DNA from: Cryptomeria japonica
Taxonomy: Eukaryota > Streptophyta > Pinopsida > Cupressales > Cupressaceae
Length of the DNA stretch: 64,000 nt
Reading direction: 5' to 3'
Assembly: GCF_030272615.1 (NCBI RefSeq)
Contig: NC_081406.1
Span: forward strand, 231,250,396 to 231,314,395
The position numbers were made by a program, and so were the translations under genes. A model generated the notes under the pieces. The model searched no databases, was not told where the DNA came from, and saw only the letters and a program-made list of their open reading frames with translations. Shown one piece after another: positions 60,439 through 64,000 of this stretch; positions within the stretch are counted from its first letter, which is position 1, and each line of letters starts with the position of its first letter.

Positions 60439-61340
60439 GAGGTTAAGGTAGAAGCAAAGAAGAAGCCTGAATATGCAAAGCATAATCCGGAGTTGGATAT
60501 CTAATGCAAAGAGACCACTGGTTTGTCAACCGAATGGACAAAGGTACCCATAATTTACTGGTTATTATTTTCAATGTAATAAATTTGGTCATAAGGCTAG
60601 AAATTGTAGAAACATTCAATGTTACAATTTCTAGAGGTTTGGTGATAAAGAAAATTACTATAGAAGTCCTGCTTTGATTCAAAATCATAATCTGGTTGGA
60701 GCGAATAAGGTGAATTATAGCTTTCATGGATATTCCCATATATGCAATGGTTATGGTCACAAAGATAATCAGTGCAAATATAGAATACATTCAACAAATT
60801 CAAATATACAAAGGAAGATAAATTGTTACAAGTGCAAGCAATCCAAACATTATGCTAATCAATGTAGAAATAAATGTATGGAGAAGTCTACTAAGAAGAA
60901 TGCGATGAATACTAATGAATCAAATAAAAAGGAATTCATGGTTTGGAGAAAGAAGTAAATAATAAGAGGAAGCCTGATATACCAGAATGTAGTGCCTACA
61001 CCTCTTCCTCCGGTAACTGCTCACATATTGCTTTGGGTCAGGGGGAGTTATCAAGACAAATATTTTGATCCCCTCTTCTGATTTTGTTCATGTCATTGGT
61101 TTGACATGACTATGTTAGGTGTGCAATCCGATAATTCAATATGTTTTCTAACATCATCAATAAGATACTTTTTGGCAGCAAAACCCTAGAAGAAATTTTG
61201 GCAAGATAAGTATCAATGTTTGAGATCATTTCTTTATCATGCAAATAGAAGTTCTTGAAGAGGTTGTGTACAGTTGAAGAGCAAAGTGTAGTGAAGAACA
61301 GCTAGTAGTCATGGAATTGAGTAGGGAACATTTTTTAGAT

Positions 61341-61800
61341 TTTGGAGAAGGTATGGCTAGATGAATTTAATCCTAAAAAGATTAGAAAGGTGGGAAATAG
61401 TTTAAGTGAAGCAGATTTGTAGAAGATTAAGGAATTTGAGAATAAAGGATTGGATCTATGGACTAAGTTTACCTAGTTTGACAATGAGGATGTGATTAGA
61501 GTAATTCTAAGTAGTGTGCAGAATGATTGCATCATATTCGACAAACCCTATTCAATCATGGAGTAGATTATTTTGGCCATTAATAGTTTATGCTACAAAG
61601 GATCTATATTGGTTAATAAATCTATAAAGAAGAAGGAAGTTAAAAGCCTCATTGGTGTGATGGGTGATCGAAGAGCATTGTTGATCAACACAATTATCAA
61701 TCTCATTGTGAGGTATGTTACGTATGGCATCTCTTACAAGATTTATTTCAGAAATAGGGAAGGTTCTACCTCAGCTATTGTTGTATATATAGTGTCATAA
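61341..61800 (+). pseudogene. unrecognised transposon-associated ORF fragment
   Basis: A frame with stops at plausible Gln positions (about 61421, 61471, 61563) reads VWLDEFNPKKIRKVGN, NKGLDLWTKFT, VILSSVQNDCIIFDKPYSI, then an open stretch with DRRALLINTIINLIVRYV and YKIYFRNREGSTSAIVVYI, and stops inside the LTR beginning at 61788. The alternating hydrophobic and basic pattern looks like a real, folded protein, but I do not recognise it. It may be part of the copia host element or a separate older insertion. Confidence 0.35.
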
Positions 61801-62952
61801 AATTGTGCCTCCTACAATTTTAACCACATTCAAAGTCCTCACTTTGGCAACGACACCCTCCTTTCTGACCAAGACCTCTTTCTACATTTTCACCCCTTGA
61901 CCCCTTCCTGTTTGAACTCTGAGATAGCTTCAAGACCCTATCTGGGCCCCAAAATAGGACAAGACAGGGGCATGGTGCCACTGTCCCCACCTCTTAGGAT
62001 GGTCTTATGATGGGTTTGCCCGGTCCCCTATGCACAATCCAACTTTGGGGTTTGTAATTCTTCTTTGTCGACCTTTGATGATTGAAAATTAATCCTTGAG
62101 GCATGTATACAAGGAGATTCAATTCCCTCATTTAGGGGGGTGATACAGGAGCAAGATAAGGATAATAAGAAAAAATCAAGTAGAAGGTCTTCATCATCAA
62201 GCATTCAAGCATTCAAGTCTTCTTCATTCATCCATTGGAGCAATATTTCAACATTCATTTGCAAATATGTGTGTGTTAGGGTTTTGTCATGTTACATGCC
62301 ATTTCATGCAACACTTGTGATTACATTCAAGAAGCAAAGCAATCATCATCAACAAATTGCAGATCTACAAGGTATACATTTCCATTGTTTACATTCAAGA
62401 ATTTGCAATTACTTTCTTTCAAGGTTGATTTCTCAATCGGGGTTTGAATGAGGCAAAACCCTATCCACAACCCCTTTTCCTTTCTTTTTTGTGTGTAGGT
62501 TGTAGGTGTGCAACTGTAATTGCAGGTTTGGGCTTCATTTGCAGAGACGAAAGAACCCTTTTTGTTTCATGGATTTTGTAGAGGACCATGTACACTGTCG
62601 CCATGGTCTTGATGACTTTTCTCCAAATTTGTAAAACAGATCCATATCAGTCTAATTAGCTCAGATCTGAAGTTACAATGCGATCCCAAATTGATAAATC
62701 CTCATTTCACTTAATCTCTCTCTTTGTTCCACATAGTCAACAAGTCAAATTTCCCATTTACAAAAGAGGGCAAAACACACTTCAACCCTTGCAATCCACT
62801 TGGAATTCACATCCTTGTCTCTCTTGGATATGGATTTAGTGGATTCAAGCCCCTCTCTTGAATGTAAAGTTCTCCCAAGTGAAAATCATCCTAGTGACTT
62901 CCTTTCTGTCTCCTAGGTGGGGAGTCACTAGGGTTCAATTTTCCACTTTACA
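61788..62952 (+). mobile_element. 5' LTR of a TGTAGC-family gypsy element running off the window
   Basis: Starts TATAGTGTCATAAAATTG (the canonical TG has become TA) and ends ...TTTTCCACTTTACA. It is collinear with the solo LTR at 12243-13486 and, inverted, those at 5309-6483 and 45000-46038. Palindromic boxes lie at 61968-61990 and 62581-62611. A primer-binding site and an open frame follow, so this is a 5' LTR; the rest of the element lies beyond 64000. Confidence 0.8.
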
Positions 62953-62955
62953 TTT

Positions 62956-62971
62956 TGGTGAACCCGATGTA
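62956..62971 (+). other. primer-binding site candidate
   Basis: TGGTGAACCCGATGTA starts four bases after the LTR end. TGG at the correct place makes it the likely tRNA primer-binding site. I could not assign the tRNA. Confidence 0.55.
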
Positions 62972-63650
62972 TTACACATTAATTCTGATTTCTCATTATT
63001 AGATCTGATTAATTGCAATTTGGATTTCAAATTTTCATTTCTAAGTTTGATCTATTTGTAAATTTTAGAGGTTAATTACATAAAAACACTAATTTCCATT
63101 TTGATAAAATTGAGCTTGTGAAGTGTTGCATTTTAATTGCTTGTTTCAGATCTAATTTCTATTTCAACATTGCAATTCAAATCTGTCTCTTTATTTTGAA
63201 AATTCAGTGGTTAAATCATATAACCCTAATTTTTAAGATTCTTCCTTTTTTGACCTTTGACTGCAAGTTTGACCAATCTAGACATCTCCAAATCAGTTGT
63301 TTTTTGGATTCTGCAATAATATCATAATACCTATCATCCCTGAAAAATTTTCAAAAAAATTTGGTCAGACGGTGTGCACTTTCACCACGGTCCTCGACTT
63401 TTTCCCCGAAATTTTAGGAGACAAAATTGACTGTGTTTTTTTGCTTAAATCCAGAAAATTGGTGTACATTATCAATTTTAACACTCTCTAAAGTAGAACA
63501 CAAATTAAAATGTCATAGTTTCAAATTCAAATTTCAAATTTGTAGTTCAAATTCCATTTTCCCTCCTTTATTAAATTTTCTATGCATGTATGGGGTGAAC
63601 ATTATTTTGGTTAACTGACATATGAGTTTCTTGTTTGATCATAAGTGCAT

Positions 63651-64000
63651 ATGGAGTTCTTATCTTATTTTGCTAATTCAATTTTGAATTACATTAAAGA
63701 TGTTCATAATTTTCCATTTCATGCATATGATGATAATTTAGTTCTCCCTTTCATTCATAGCTATGATTTACCCTCTCCCAAAATTGATCTCATTAATGAG
63801 GGTACATTGGTGCAAAAAGGGAATATGGACACTTCTTTCAAAGATCTCCCTCATAAAAATGAATCTTTGGAGAATTGTGTTCCTTCTTCTCCTAAAAAGT
63901 ACCTCCCTCATAAGGATTATTTGGTGCAAGGGGATGATATTATGGCTACTTATCCTAGTGATACCATACCTTCTTTTCATGATCTTCCCTCTAAAGATGA
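63651..64000 (+). CDS. first ORF of the gypsy element, open at the window edge
   Basis: ATG at 63651 is preceded in frame by TAA nine bases upstream and opens a frame that contains no stop through 64000 (116 codons and two bases). It begins MEFLSYFANSILNYIKDVHN and is rich in Asp, His, Pro, Ser and Lys. It has imperfect internal repeats around LPHK/LPSK (DLPHKNESLE, YLPHKDYLVQGDD, DLPSKD). It sits about 700 bp after the LTR and primer-binding site, as a gag or leader ORF would. I recognise no domain. The absence of stops, unlike every other transposon frame here, hints at a younger element. Confidence 0.6.
   Translation, partial: MEFLSYFANSILNYIKDVHNFPFHAYDDNLVLPFIHSYDLPSPKIDLINEGTLVQKGNMDTSFKDLPHKNESLENCVPSSPKKYLPHKDYLVQGDDIMATYPSDTIPSFHDLPSKD

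Larger units (their letters stand above)
52960..60957 (+). pseudogene. copia Gag (UBN2-like and zinc knuckles), split by insertion
   Basis: Left part 52960-53414: charged coiled-coil with ESVESENEELKDNVKVANQ, then, after a shift, KAHLDKIGLGF and NQNDKDKGKEV, the usual pre-knuckle linker of this Gag type. Right part 60444-60957: continues VKVEAKKKPEYAKHNPELDI and carries three zinc knuckles, CNKFGHKARNC, CNGYGHKDNQC and CYKCKQSKHYANQC (last one CX2CX4HX4C). The reading frame continues across the 7-kb chromovirus once one GAGGT copy is discounted. TAG stops replace Gln in the left part. Confidence 0.75.
51620..61787 (+). mobile_element. Ty1/copia-type element with chromovirus inserted in gag
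   Basis: Begins with a 5' LTR (51620-52933) and a primer-binding site resembling the initiator-Met type, followed by a UBN2-like gag. The gag is split at 53414 by a complete chromovirus (53415-60438) and resumes after its target duplication with zinc knuckles. Beyond 60958 the copia body becomes unrecognisable and is cut at 61788 by another LTR. Protease, integrase and reverse transcriptase were not found. The element is older than the chromovirus within it. Confidence 0.75.

Overview
The window looks like nuclear DNA of a gymnosperm, most likely a conifer. The reasons are one intron-containing TIR-NBS-LRR (TNL) resistance gene of gymnosperm type, standing almost alone in about 64 kb of mostly dead, nested retrotransposons; plant-type LINEs with DUF4283-like ORF1 proteins; a chromodomain Ty3/gypsy element; and a plant mobile domain ORF. 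The species cannot be fixed from sequence alone. No prokaryotic, organellar, rRNA, tRNA or CRISPR feature was seen.

Layout. 0.3-4.8 kb: a decayed plant mobile domain (PMD) ORF on the minus strand, an array of AGCGCT palindromes, then a polypurine tract and an LTR with a TATA box on the plus strand. 4.8-15.1 kb: minus-strand LINE remains (LINE-3 fragment, then LINE-1) broken by two solo LTRs of one family. 17.5-18.0 kb: a 466-bp MITE-like element with terminal inverted repeats and TA target duplication. 18.3-24.9 kb: a second, better preserved minus-strand LINE (LINE-2) with ORF1, endonuclease, reverse transcriptase and RNase H, abutting a scrap of a further LINE. 25.1-32.0 kb: AT-rich, without recognised genes, holding one long imperfect hairpin. 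32.0-33.1 kb: a block present three times, directly upstream of the TNL.

33.6-38.0 kb: the only gene that reads intact. Five exons join in frame with four GT-AG introns to give 1327 residues: TIR, NB-ARC, LRR with an in-frame 112-residue duplication, and a C-terminal domain.

38-64 kb: a nested retrotransposon stack. A minus-strand gypsy element (Gag and protease remains, polypurine tract, LTR) is interrupted by a 2-kb ORF-bearing unit flanked by a 15-bp target duplication. Next to it a copia-type element starts with a complete 5' LTR. Its gag is split by a full chromovirus (LTRs 53415-54177 and 59655-60438, target duplication GAGGT), which itself carries an 802-bp solo LTR, also with GAGGT duplications. 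Another gypsy LTR with a primer-binding site begins at 61788, and its first ORF is still open at the window end.

The transposon genes do not cooperate in any present-day pathway; they are broken by stops and frameshifts. Premature stops are strikingly biased to TAG at positions where the family has glutamine, as expected if CAG (a CHG methylation site) decays by deamination. The TNL has none of this damage.
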